Under the pieces are notes generated by a model, which saw nothing but the letters and a program-made list of their open reading frames with translations, did not search any database and was not told the DNA's origin. This document shows positions 10,158 through 20,228 of a stretch of 64,000 nucleotides of DNA, in pieces (positions within the stretch are counted from its first letter, which is position 1; each line of letters begins with the position of its first letter). The position numbers and the translations under genes were made by a program. The stretch is taken from positions 496,001 to 560,000 of the forward strand of contig NZ_JBHSJJ010000002.1 of the NCBI RefSeq assembly GCF_042652345.1, read 5' to 3'. Origin of the DNA: Negadavirga shengliensis. Its GTDB lineage: Bacteria; Bacteroidota; Bacteroidia; Cytophagales; Cyclobacteriaceae.

Positions 10158-11817
10158 ATTCCGGGATGTTCTGGTAGGTGATGTGTGGTTTGCCTCTGGC
10201 CAATCCAACATGGAACACCCCATCATGGGTTGGGAATGGATTCCTCATTCTTCCATTATGGATGCTGAAAAGGAATTATCGGATGCGGATTTTCCTGAAA
10301 TACGCCTGTTTTCCGTTCCCCTACACCCCTCACCGGAACCTCTTAAAGACTTTTGCAAAGGGGAATGGGAATTGGCCGGACCAAGGTCACTGGCGGATTT
10401 TTCCGCTTCTGCATGGTTTTTTGCCAAAAACCTCTATCAAAGCCTGAACATCCCTATTGGAATCATCCACAGTTCTTGGGGAGGCACTTCTATCCTCGCA
10501 TGGACCAATCAAGCGGCCCTGGAAGATTTCAGGGATTCCCTGGAAATAGGGGATTTTTCTGAAGTATATGATCCCAATACCTGGAAAACAGTGGTTCAGG
10601 AGTCCATCGAAAACCAAAGACAACGCAGAATCCAAATGAGTTATCCAAGGCCAGAAATAAAAGAACTGGTTCTGGATGACTCATACGATGACAGTCAATG
10701 GGAAGAAGTGGACCTGGCAAAGGATGAGTATGAACATGGTTATGTGGTTTGGTTACGAAAAAAATTCCGGGTCCCTGAGGACCGAAAAACAGACTTCTTC
10801 CTGAGCCTTGGTTTTCTTAACCGGCAAAGCCATGTATATATCAACGGAAAAGAACTTGGCTATTTCCAATATCCCGCCCCCGTAAAAGCGAAAGTTCCGG
10901 CAGGCTTGCTAAAACCCGGCGAGAACTTGATTACCATCAGACTTTCCAGCCAATGGGGAGCTGCGCGTTTCCATGGCGATGAGGATATGTTTTTTCTACA
11001 GGACTCCCATGGCACATTCTTCTTACCCCTCCACAACGGGTGGAAAACAAGGAGCGAATTAGCGCCCATATTACCGGAAAAGCCGTCCTATGCTAACCAT
11101 CCGGGCTTTTTGTTCAATGGCATGGTGTCCCCTGTGATCCCATATGGGATAAAGGGGTTTATCTGGGACCAAGGATCGGCGGATATCGGAAGGGTCAATA
11201 TGTATTCCCGGCTGTTTAAACGCCTTATTAACGATTGGCGAAGTTTTTGGGGAGACGATCAGCTTCCATTTTTGTTTGTCCAAAACACCAACACCCATAC
11301 TTCTCATGAATTTGAAAAAAGATCATTTGGAAGAAGTCATTTGAGAGAAGCTCAGGCAAGAGCATTGGAGTTGCCACACACGGGCATGGTGGTGTCCGTC
11401 GACATAGGTGACCCTTATGATGTTCATCCTAAAAACAAACAGGAGTTTGGACGCAGGTTGGCGTTGCAGGCTTTGCGAAAGGTGTACGGTAAGGATATCA
11501 CAGCCGATGGACCGTTTTACCAATCTCATACTGTAAGAGGTGATACCGTGGTGGTCAGCATAAAAGACAACAGTCACCAGTTTACGGAACTGAAACATGA
11601 AGGGGATGATTGCGGTTTTGAGTTGGCTGATGAAGCAGGTGATTTTTTCCCCGCAAAAGCGTTATTGGTAGGAAAAGAGATATATGTAAGATCCGGGAAG
11701 GTGGCCAGGCCAAAGATGCTGCGGTATGCATGGGGTGACAATCCCAAAACCTGTGTGTTTAACGGTTCAGGTTTGCCATTGGCTCCTTTTTATGTGGAAA
11801 TCAATGAAGACCATTAG
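10158..11817 (+). CDS. Sialate O-acetylesterase (SASA) domain, 3' part of the interrupted fusion
   Basis: This frame carries the rest of the acetylesterase. The in-frame reading NEFRDVLVGDVWFASGQSNME joins directly to the preceding gene if one A of the A10 run is removed. Its first possible start, a GTG at 10183, falls inside the conserved block just before the catalytic GQSNM serine motif, so independent initiation is unlikely to give a complete domain. A beta-galactosidase-like jelly-roll is inserted at about 150-240 of this piece. The C-terminal DxxH catalytic pair is present in DVHPKNKQEFG. The family removes O-acetyl groups from sialic acids or other acetylated sugars. Here it would deacetylate the rhamnose-containing glycan. 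It is either a frameshifted gene, a product of slippage, or a sequencing error. Confidence 0.8.
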
Positions 11818-12166
11818 GTTTTCAATTGGAGGAGAAGATGGTTTTGTTAACCGGGACCAATGTTCTACTATTCGGCAAAGTTTCTGTTTGGCATCGGTCA
11901 TAAAAAATGGGAGCTGTTTGAGGGGCAAAATGTTTGGTTTTTTTGGACGGTCTATAAAAATACGCACTGGCTCAGTTCATGGTAATTCTTCCAATTAAAG
12001 TTGGTTACTGTATTTATATGAACCAATCCGAAAACTATGCTTCTCCCCTACTACCCTAAAAACGTGACATTTTACAGCGTAAAATTAGAAGGTTACTTTG
12101 TATAGCATGATAATTGGATCTTCAGGATCCGGTATAGATAGTTTTGAATTCATTTTTAAATGAAAT
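11818..12166. other. Intergenic region between convergent genes, with one hairpin
   Basis: No credible gene is seen here. At 12144-12170 an inverted repeat (TTGAATT/AATTCAA core, about 12 bp with one bulge, 3-base loop) overlaps the stop codon of the minus-strand gene. It may end transcription of one or both convergent units, although no clear T-tract follows. Confidence 0.4.
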
Positions 12167-14608
12167 TCAATCTGCCTGCATTATTATGTCGTCAAAGACT
12201 TTTCTCGCATAATCATATCCCATTTTGGCGGCTTCTTTTTCCTCCTTTTTAAACCCTACGCTTTTCATTTCCCAACATTTGTCAATAGCTTTTCGACACC
12301 ATTCAGCACTTGCTTTTTCTCTGATTGGATTTCCATCAACCAACACAAAAATCGGATTGGTATGGGCACTGGCATAAACCCTTATTGCAATCCAACTGGA
12401 TCTTTCAATTGGAAAATCAAATTTCAGATTATTCCAATTTCCATCTGCTATTATTTCTTGCTTTTCAACAGAAACACCATTTACAATCAATTCAATTGGT
12501 ATTTTTCTTGAATTTCCAATTCTTGCCCTTTCTATATGCCAATAAGGTGATTGGTATTCACCCCGGGATGCTATGATACTGCCGATTTCATCCTGAATTT
12601 CAGAAAGGAATGCAGCGGCATTAACAGAAATATCCAATACCGTATTTTTCTTTACTTTCAATTCACTGTTATTATCGCCTAAAACGACGTCGTTTATTTG
12701 AAAATCAATAAGATGTGAAAACCCATCAGATACATAGCTTCGGCCAATTTTCAATGCCTCCATATAATTAGAGAATGATAATTCTCCATCCAATTTGGCA
12801 TAAATTCTACCTGATCCAACACGTTCATCGGATATACAAGGGAAATCTGTTTCACCACTAATCCTCGTTCTGAATCCACTGTTAAGTGTATGGTACCACA
12901 TATTCAATTCCGCTGGAGCAGGCGTATTTCCCATTGAATAAAAATCCACCACATCATGCGTAACGGTAACAATGAATTCATTTGCGCCTATGCCATCCAT
13001 TTTCGGCAAAACATAATTCGGCAGTTCATCTGTGGGTTGTACCGGGTAAAGTCCAAGTCCTGAATGCGCATATCCTGTAACTCCCCCTTGTTCTTTGGCC
13101 CAAGTCAGAATCGGTAATGTCCAACTGGGCCAATCTTCAATTACAGAAGTATTGGGATAATCATCCTCCTTCAGATTTAAGAGCACCAAGTGGCCTGCAT
13201 GTGAAGAAGGAAAACCTGAAACTTCAATATCATATCTCAAAATATTATTAAGGTCCGAAAACGGATGATCCTTGCCGGTAAAATATTTTTTTTGATGGTA
13301 CCAGCTTGGGCCCCAGGTAAGGTTGCTTCCCAATTTCAAATCTTCCCCTTGAATTTGCCTCCACATATGTTCGGGAAGCACACCTTCTTCTGGGCTTTCA
13401 TAATGGGAACAACCCGCAGCATGGATATGATGGTCTCCACTAAACCATCCTAAAGAAGCCATATTAATCCATCTTTTAAGAGAAAAATCAACTTCCATAG
13501 CGTCAATTTTTTCAGGAACAATTATTTCTTTATGCTGAATATGGTATTCTGGTCCTTTTCCATAGACCACCTGAAATTTACCGGGTGGTAAATAAATATA
13601 TTCTCCATCCATTCTATATACTTGAGGCTGAAAGAAGAAGTCAGGAAACTCATCCCGCGATGCCACCCTTCTTGAAGGAAGTGGATAAATGCCGTTCAGT
13701 TTATTTTTGGAGGAAATTTTATGGGTTAACGCTTTATTTGCCGGCTCTTCCCAATGCCTTGTCATAGCCATTTTATTCCGATAATCTTCAGGATAATATG
13801 ACTGAGGTTCACTTTTTGAAAACCGGTCAATACCATCTGTAACAATAAATGAAGCAATGGTGGAAGCCCCATCCCAATCATTAACATTGAAAGTCACTTT
13901 TACAGCCGGTTGAATATCGAAAAGTATATCAATGGTATTTCTAAACCCAATGTCCTGTGTTCCCTGACCTACGTTAAATCCGATTTTGACTTCTTTTTTC
14001 CCTGATACTTTACTAAAGATTTGAATAATGGCATATTCTAAATCAAATCCTGATAAATTCGGTTTTAAGGGACGATCATTAAACATTTGTATTTCCAAAA
14101 ATCGATTATCCAATTGACCAGCGCTTAAAAAATTTTTCTCATCCATTCGGTGGTTGCCAGTGGATCTGTGAAGGACGGGTAACGAGTTGGGGCTTTCAGC
14201 TTCTATAACCGACGTTACATGTGCTTGATTGTGAACTTTAACCAAAAATGTAGACCAACCTTCCTCCATCAAAATAGGTTCTGCAGCTCCTTGAAAAACT
14301 TTAACTCTGGATTCCGGATTGATTTCAATTGAAGCCAAACAAAAGGGGTCGAGGATTTCCTGAACCCTTCTTACCGATTCCTTGGTGAAAGGCATCTCTT
14401 GTATGGAATTTAAATTTTCCAAATACTCCGTAGGAAGAGAGCTTCCAATAAAAGATAATGCCTCTCCTACTCTAATCGCATTGGCAATCAATGGCTGTGG
14501 CTCAATATTCTCCAGTAATTGCACATTTTGTGCATGGTGGTCATGGTGTTGCGCCCAAAGGGAGGAAGTTGATGACACCAGAAACAGGAACAGCAATGTT
14601 TTTCTCAT
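12167..14608 (-). CDS. CehA/McbA-family metallohydrolase (PHP-like), secreted
   Basis: The protein has 813 residues with a Sec signal peptide (cleavage near LWAQ) followed by a His-rich stretch. The first ~370 residues are beta-rich and of unclear role. From about residue 375 there is a PHP/CehA-type metallohydrolase domain with the metal-binding GDHHIHAAG motif, GVTGYAHSGLG, and the later SGETDFPCISD segment. Known members include phosphoesterases and the carbaryl hydrolase CehA, but most secreted Bacteroidota members have no assigned substrate. The gene stands alone, convergent with the PUL before it and divergent from the CPBP gene. Confidence 0.75.
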   Translation of the reverse strand: MRKTLLFLFLVSSTSSLWAQHHDHHAQNVQLLENIEPQPLIANAIRVGEALSFIGSSLPTEYLENLNSIQEMPFTKESVRRVQEILDPFCLASIEINPESRVKVFQGAAEPILMEEGWSTFLVKVHNQAHVTSVIEAESPNSLPVLHRSTGNHRMDEKNFLSAGQLDNRFLEIQMFNDRPLKPNLSGFDLEYAIIQIFSKVSGKKEVKIGFNVGQGTQDIGFRNTIDILFDIQPAVKVTFNVNDWDGASTIASFIVTDGIDRFSKSEPQSYYPEDYRNKMAMTRHWEEPANKALTHKISSKNKLNGIYPLPSRRVASRDEFPDFFFQPQVYRMDGEYIYLPPGKFQVVYGKGPEYHIQHKEIIVPEKIDAMEVDFSLKRWINMASLGWFSGDHHIHAAGCSHYESPEEGVLPEHMWRQIQGEDLKLGSNLTWGPSWYHQKKYFTGKDHPFSDLNNILRYDIEVSGFPSSHAGHLVLLNLKEDDYPNTSVIEDWPSWTLPILTWAKEQGGVTGYAHSGLGLYPVQPTDELPNYVLPKMDGIGANEFIVTVTHDVVDFYSMGNTPAPAELNMWYHTLNSGFRTRISGETDFPCISDERVGSGRIYAKLDGELSFSNYMEALKIGRSYVSDGFSHLIDFQINDVVLGDNNSELKVKKNTVLDISVNAAAFLSEIQDEIGSIIASRGEYQSPYWHIERARIGNSRKIPIELIVNGVSVEKQEIIADGNWNNLKFDFPIERSSWIAIRVYASAHTNPIFVLVDGNPIREKASAEWCRKAIDKCWEMKSVGFKKEEKEAAKMGYDYARKVFDDIIMQAD

Positions 14609-15040
14609 AATTCAAGTTATCGGTCACTTTGGAGTGTAATGAAACATTTTAAGTTTACCTTGTAATTGAAGTATTCCCGAAAATCCTGCGGATTTTAGCT
14701 TGGTTAATAAAGTTAAAAATATCTACCGTGATTTTTATCGATTTTGTCTGTTTTAGGAATAAAATGGGTTCAAAAAGGCTTTAAATGTTGTGCGGATTTT
14801 TTCTGGCGTCATTTTACCCCAAACTTTAAAATCCGGTCTGTCTTTAAATACCTATGGATTTTTCACTGTTCATTATCGAGCAGAAAATGTCCGGAATTTT
14901 ATTCGTTTTTTTCGGTAAATACCTGAATCAGATTGGTTTTGACGGTTTTTTAAATTGGCATACATATAGAAAGGGCCTGGTGGAATTCCGGTTTATATAA
15001 AATCAAAACCTATCCAAAATCAGTTTCAACGTAGATCCCC
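14609..15040. other. Divergent intergenic region
   Basis: This 430-bp AT-rich stretch separates the divergent metallohydrolase and CPBP genes and should hold both promoters. I see no exact TAnnTTTG box in the expected orientation, no convincing ORF and no strong hairpin. Confidence 0.4.
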
Positions 15041-15928
15041 ATGAAAACCGAAAATGCAATCTTACATCAGGAGCAATATGTTTCCCAAAAAAGAGTCGGT
15101 CTTTTTTTAATTGTTCTGATAATGTTAACTGCTGTCGCCCATCTCGCCATTTCCAAAACCGGAAATGGGAATGTCTCAAGTCTGCTGATCATGTGGACAC
15201 CGGGAATAGCGGCAATCATCGCAACCATCGCTTCCAAAAGAGATTTCAGGGAATTTGGATGGAAACTCAGTGCCAAATGGATGGCCCTGGGCTGGCTGTT
15301 GCCAATTCTCATCGCCACCCTTGCCTACATGTTGATTTGGCTTCTGCAGCTGGCAGATGTGCCTAATCCCACCTTTCTGGAACGGGCCCGGCTCACCTTA
15401 GGGATGGATACCCAAAGCGATGCGCCGGTTATTATTATGGCATTTTTTTACATTACCTTATTCAATTTAATCCCTGCCGTGATTTTGGGTTTAGGTGAAG
15501 AATTGGGATGGAGGGGCTTTTTGGTCCCCGAACTTTCTAAATGGACCGGATTTAAAAAGGCCGGCTGGATCAGTGGAATTGTCTGGGCCCTGTGGCACTT
15601 TCCCGGAATTATATCGGGTGGTTATGGAGATTCCTCTGCACCACTAGCCTATCGGATATTCTGTTTTTCTGTACTGGTTGTTTCAGCAGCAATTATTTTT
15701 GCTTGGCTGAGAATGAAATCCGGCAGCATTTGGCCGGTTGCCATTTTCCACGCGACACATAACGGGGTGGTCCAGGCTTTTTTTGGACGGATCACCGAAG
15801 ATTCAGGAACTTCAGCCTATTTTACAGGGGAGTTTGGGCTTATGTTGCCTTTGATTACATTGGTTTTGGCATTCTTCATCTATCAGAAGGCAGATGAGAG
15901 TCAAGGCGCAAAGTTTCATTTAGGGTAA
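15041..15928 (+). CDS. CPBP-family intramembrane metalloprotease
   Basis: This is a polytopic membrane protein of 295 residues, mostly hydrophobic. It carries the three CPBP (Abi) motifs: EELGWR at 153-158, HFPG from His186, and HATHN from His237 with His240 and Asn241. The family is related to eukaryotic CAAX prenyl protease Rce1. Bacterial members cleave within membranes or act in bacteriocin self-immunity, and the role here is unknown. The start follows a 430-bp divergent intergenic region. A pseudogene lies convergent and immediately downstream. Confidence 0.88.
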   Translation: MKTENAILHQEQYVSQKRVGLFLIVLIMLTAVAHLAISKTGNGNVSSLLIMWTPGIAAIIATIASKRDFREFGWKLSAKWMALGWLLPILIATLAYMLIWLLQLADVPNPTFLERARLTLGMDTQSDAPVIIMAFFYITLFNLIPAVILGLGEELGWRGFLVPELSKWTGFKKAGWISGIVWALWHFPGIISGGYGDSSAPLAYRIFCFSVLVVSAAIIFAWLRMKSGSIWPVAIFHATHNGVVQAFFGRITEDSGTSAYFTGEFGLMLPLITLVLAFFIYQKADESQGAKFHLG

Positions 15929-15935
15929 ATATGGA

Positions 15936-16760
15936 CTAAAAACAGTTCCATTTGGAGGCGTTTTCGGTTATTAACACAACAAGGGGATTCAAAGCGTATT
16001 TTGAAAAAATGTCACTGAAGGAAAGAATAAAATGATTGTGATCAATGTTGTAAGTCCTAACTGTTGCCGGGATCTGGGCGGAAAAGTTATTTGGAAGATT
16101 GAAGTTATGAGTCACATTTACCATAAAATTTGTTGCTCCTACGTTAAAATTCTATTTCAGATGCAAAGTCCTTAACCTGTTATAAAAACCTCCCGTATTC
16201 AATTGAAGATCCCACCAATCATTGCTGATCCAGGGAAGGCTGGGATTGATGCTATAGATTTGGTGATAGTCCAGGTCTTGGGAGCGGAAAATCTGCCTGT
16301 TGTTGAGGTTATCCTTTTCAGGCTGAAAATTAGCTATGGCATTTTTGGTGTGGCTGTATTCCAAAGAAAGGCTGGCTCTTTTGATATTGATGTCGGTTAT
16401 GAAACTCTTGATAAGCGCCGGCCAGAGACCTGGATTCCCTGAAATAAATGTATTGGGATCCATGAAAAACACAAAACGGGGCCAGGTCATTAAAAGTAGG
16501 TCTCTGTATTCTACTGGAGTAACCAAAATTGAGGTTCAGGTTATCATGGATTGTTTTTTTATAAAAGATACTGGGGAAGAAATTGCCAAACCCCTGAGAT
16601 TCCTGGTCTTTTTCCTGATGATCCAATGCGATGATCAATTTTAAAACCGGCTTTCACAGTGGCTTTCTTGGATTTGTGACACGGGATTTTCATTGCCGCC
16701 TCCATCGGTTTTTCATAAATTTCTATGATGGAAAAACTGCCCAAATAGGCTGATTTCAGT
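15936..16760 (-). pseudogene. Decayed outer-membrane beta-barrel / TonB-dependent receptor C-terminus
   Basis: Three reading-frame pieces on the minus strand together spell the C-terminal barrel of an outer-membrane beta-barrel family receptor. One piece reads TVKAGFKIDH. The next, in a shifted frame from about 16635, contains FGNFFPSIFYKK and SSRIQRPTFNDLAPF. The next, shifted again at about 16480, contains MDPNTFISGNPGLWPA. After LHLK an in-frame TAG at about 16152 is followed by further barrel-like sequence, VNVTHNFNLPNNFSAQIPA. There are therefore at least two frameshifts and one nonsense codon, and the N-terminal two thirds are missing. It cannot make a functional receptor. Confidence 0.75.
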
Positions 16761-16975
16761 CCAAAAAGCGGTATATTTATAGAAGGGAAAAAGGCAGCGG
16801 ACTAAAAACAAAGCGCCTTTATTATCAATATTAAACTGTTAATAATCAAGGTTTTAGGAAACAATTTTCTTCGGAGGGCTGTGGCCATGCTACGAAATTG
16901 GCACCAAAGAAAACTCCTGAAAGCTTCTAACCGATTAATTTACAGACACATTGATTTATGCGTAGTTTCTGAAAA

Positions 16976-19900
16976 ATGTTAACCAGGTTTGAGAAATTGC
17001 AAAAGTCGTTCGGTGAAAGTGTAACGGCGCATTGGAAACTGATCATTATCAGGCCCAAGTATCAATTTTCGGTCTTTATTGCCTTAGTTCCACTGTTGAT
17101 TTCAATACTCACATTATTCGAGGTACACACGTCGAGAATGCAGGCATGGTTCTTTTCCTCCGTTTCCAGAGATTTGATTTTTCATACAGAAGCAGGCCCG
17201 GCAGCCGCCCCATTGTCTTCCACCCGTGGACCATATGATTTGAGGCTTGGGTATGCCCAACTACCTCAATTTATGACAACCCTTACCGGTTCCGAATATC
17301 AAGTTAAAGCACAGGCCCGGGTTTCTGACCGTATTCATTGGCTATCAAAATTCGGTATTCACCCGATTTACCGTCAGAAAAACCAGGCCGGATTAACCTT
17401 ACTGGCCGAGGATGGACAACCGATCTATATGAATAGATTTCCGCAAAGGGTATATGAAAGTTATAGTGATATACCTCCGGTGCTTGTCCAAACACTGTTA
17501 TTTATTGAAAACCGCACGCTGCTTGACCCGGGCAAGCCATATATGAACCCCGCCATTGAATGGAACCGGCTAGGGAAAGCTGCTATGGAAAAAGTCCTGT
17601 CCAAAATGGGCAGCCCGCGGTCGGTACCGGGAGGAAGTACACTTGCCACACAGCTTGAAAAATTGCGCCACTCGCCGGAGGGAGTCACAAAAAATGTTTG
17701 GCAAAAAATGCACCAAATGTTGTCTGCTTCGTTACGGAGCTATCTTAACGGAGAGCAAACATTTGAGTCCCGGAAGAATATCGTGCTCAACTATTTCAAT
17801 GCACTACCGCTTGCCGCAATTCCTGGTTTTGGGGAAGTGATCGGTTTGGGTGACGGTATGTGGGCTTGGTATGGAGTCGGGTTCGAAGATTACAATAGCC
17901 TTTTTTTTGCCGATGCCGATGATTTGACCAAAGAAGAAAAGGAAGTAAGAGCTGAAATGTTCCGTCGTGTACTCAGTTTGTTCATTGCCCAGAGACGTCC
18001 CTCTTATTACCTTAAAACAACAGAAGGCCGCCTGCATCTGAACCAGATGACGGATAGTTATTTGAAAATACTGTTGCGTAAAGGAATGATTTCTCCCGAT
18101 CTACATCAACCTGAATACCAGATGGGCACAAATCTGCGCCGGGTTGCACCGGAACAGGCCGCTGTCTCATTTATAGACCGTAAAGACGCCAATTCTGTCC
18201 GTACAGAACTGTTGAATCTACTTCAGGTCAACAGCTTATACGATCTCGACCGATTCGATTTAACTGTTCAAACCACTTTTAACAGAGAGGTGCAGCAGGC
18301 GGTTACACAAGTGCTTCAGCGGCTGCATGATCCCGGATTTATCCGCAAGAAAGGATTCGAAGGGTTTCGGCTTATTTCCGGAGATCCGGAAAGTATTAAG
18401 TATGCGGTAGTGCTTTATGAAAGAACACCCCAGGGCAATTTACTTCGTGTTCAGACTGACAATGTCAACATGCCCCTAAACATCAACAACGGTACAAAGC
18501 TAGAGCTGGGATCCACTGCCAAACTCAGGGTGCTTATAAATTATCTAGAGATCATCAGCGACCTTTATGAGACTTATGCAGGTGCCACTTCACAGGAACT
18601 TCGGCAGATTCCTACTCCGCAAAGAGACACGATCAAGCGGTGGACCCTTGATTACCTGGCAAATCATCCAGAGGCAACCCAACGGCAATTACTTGAAGCA
18701 GCAATGCAGCGCAGATATTCCGCAAGTACATCTGAACGTTTTTTTACCGGTGGCGGAATGCATAGATTCAATAACTTCGATGGCAAACACGAAGGTCTGA
18801 TGATGACTTTATCCGAGGCGTTCAACCACTCTGTTAACCTTCCCTATATCCGGCTGATGAGAGACATTGTTTATTACTACGCCGTGCGCCTGCCGGGCAA
18901 CCCCACCAGTATGCTCGACGATCCTCACGACCCGCGCCGCCTGGAATATTTATCGCGCTTTGCCGATATGGAAGGCCGGCAGTTTATGGATCAGTTTTAC
19001 CGTAAATACGTAGGTAAAATTGGAGATGAACTGATCAGGGAAGCATTGAAAGACCGCCAAACCAATCCGAGACGTGCAGCTTGGATTTTCCGTTCCATCC
19101 GGCCCGAAGCTTCGATAGAAGAGTTTCTTGCAATCAGGGATATTCACATAGTACCTGCCCCTCAGGACAAGATTGCCGCATTCAACCGGGCAGCCATTGA
19201 ACCACTCAACTGGCAAGACCGCGGATACCTGGCCAGCGTTCATCCCCTTGAATTATGGCTTGTTTCATATCTCTATCATAATCCCGGTGCCAGCATGGCC
19301 GACTGGTCAGGAGCCAGCGCTGAGGTGCGACAGGAGGTGTACAGGTGGCTTTTCAAGCACCGAAATAAACGAGCCCAGGATAACCGGATATGGCAGGTAA
19401 TAGAAAAAGATGCTTTTTTTGAGATACACAAGGCATGGCGTAAAGTAGGTTATCCTTTTCCCTCTCTGGTACCCTCTTACGCCACAGCCATAGGCTCATC
19501 CGCCGACAGACCTGATGCTCTTGCTGAACTGGTTGGCATCATATTAAATGACGGCATCAGAATGCCAATGGCTCACATCGAAAAGATACACTTTGCCTCT
19601 GGTACACCCTACGAAACGGTGATAGAACGGGAGCCTGCCGAAGGTGTGCGTGTGATTTCATCCGAAGTAGCAGCAGTGGTACACGAGGCAATGGTAAAAG
19701 TCGTGGAAAAGGGAACTGCGCGCAGAGTTGCCGGTTCTATGATAACATCAAAGGGCAAGGTTTTGACTATAGGGGGTAAAACCGGTACCGGGAATAACCG
19801 GATCCAGGTTTTCGGTGCAAGGGGCACGTTGCTGGAATCAAGGACTCTGAACCGTACATCCACACTTGTATTTTTCATTGGTGATCAATTCTTTGGTACC

Positions 19901-20029
19901 ATTACTGTATATGTTTCAGGCCGTGAAGCTTCAGGGCATGCTTTCACAAGCTCGCTGTCTGCGCAGTTACTTCGTCATCTTGCCCCTGAATTACAACCGC
20001 TTTTTGATGGCCAATTACCTAAAGTATGA
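16976..20029 (+). CDS. Class A penicillin-binding protein (GT51 transglycosylase plus transpeptidase)
   Basis: This protein builds peptidoglycan by polymerising lipid II and crosslinking peptides in the periplasm. A membrane anchor lies at about 29-50. The GT51 domain shows a FIENRTLLD segment in the place of the usual EDRRF and the GGSTLATQ motif near 219-226. The transpeptidase domain has the acyl-enzyme serine in S513-T-A-K516, the S619-V-N621 triad motif and K935-T-G937. At 1017 residues it is longer than E. coli PBP1b, with extra sequence between GT51 and the transpeptidase and between the last two motifs. It is transcribed alone. The upstream neighbour is a pseudogene, so the region looks like a site of turnover. 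Confidence 0.88.
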   Translation: MLTRFEKLQKSFGESVTAHWKLIIIRPKYQFSVFIALVPLLISILTLFEVHTSRMQAWFFSSVSRDLIFHTEAGPAAAPLSSTRGPYDLRLGYAQLPQFMTTLTGSEYQVKAQARVSDRIHWLSKFGIHPIYRQKNQAGLTLLAEDGQPIYMNRFPQRVYESYSDIPPVLVQTLLFIENRTLLDPGKPYMNPAIEWNRLGKAAMEKVLSKMGSPRSVPGGSTLATQLEKLRHSPEGVTKNVWQKMHQMLSASLRSYLNGEQTFESRKNIVLNYFNALPLAAIPGFGEVIGLGDGMWAWYGVGFEDYNSLFFADADDLTKEEKEVRAEMFRRVLSLFIAQRRPSYYLKTTEGRLHLNQMTDSYLKILLRKGMISPDLHQPEYQMGTNLRRVAPEQAAVSFIDRKDANSVRTELLNLLQVNSLYDLDRFDLTVQTTFNREVQQAVTQVLQRLHDPGFIRKKGFEGFRLISGDPESIKYAVVLYERTPQGNLLRVQTDNVNMPLNINNGTKLELGSTAKLRVLINYLEIISDLYETYAGATSQELRQIPTPQRDTIKRWTLDYLANHPEATQRQLLEAAMQRRYSASTSERFFTGGGMHRFNNFDGKHEGLMMTLSEAFNHSVNLPYIRLMRDIVYYYAVRLPGNPTSMLDDPHDPRRLEYLSRFADMEGRQFMDQFYRKYVGKIGDELIREALKDRQTNPRRAAWIFRSIRPEASIEEFLAIRDIHIVPAPQDKIAAFNRAAIEPLNWQDRGYLASVHPLELWLVSYLYHNPGASMADWSGASAEVRQEVYRWLFKHRNKRAQDNRIWQVIEKDAFFEIHKAWRKVGYPFPSLVPSYATAIGSSADRPDALAELVGIILNDGIRMPMAHIEKIHFASGTPYETVIEREPAEGVRVISSEVAAVVHEAMVKVVEKGTARRVAGSMITSKGKVLTIGGKTGTGNNRIQVFGARGTLLESRTLNRTSTLVFFIGDQFFGTITVYVSGREASGHAFTSSLSAQLLRHLAPELQPLFDGQLPKV

Positions 20030-20117
20030 AACCTTCCATTGGGTCAAAATCCCTGTCATGGTGCTGTAACCAGTGTAAAGATCTGTTTATAACCGAATTA
20101 ATTTTAATCTTTGGTCC

Positions 20118-20228
20118 ATGGCAAGAAAAGGACAAAGTTTCACACTGAACGAAGAGGACCGCAGGACACTGGCCGCTACCGCAGGAGCCCACAGTGCCGG
20201 TCACACCGATCATCTTTTAAAAAACTGA
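20118..20228 (+). CDS. Small ORF, possible remnant of a larger gene
   Basis: This is a 36-codon frame beginning MARKGQSFTL and ending HLLKN. It overlaps by 19 bases the 3' end of the convergent barrel gene. The N-terminus faintly resembles the first residues of some IS630-type transposases, but it is too short to assign. It may be a relic or may not be translated. Confidence 0.2.
   Translation: MARKGQSFTLNEEDRRTLAATAGAHSAGHTDHLLKN

Noticed and set aside
10178..10447. 89-codon + frame starting near the frame break
   Set aside because: The neighbouring frame carries GQSNM and the rest of the acetylesterase. This one is a shadow.
20118..20228. Transposase remnant
   Set aside because: The resemblance to an IS630-type N-terminus is faint and no terminal inverted repeats or target duplications are seen, so no mobile element is claimed.
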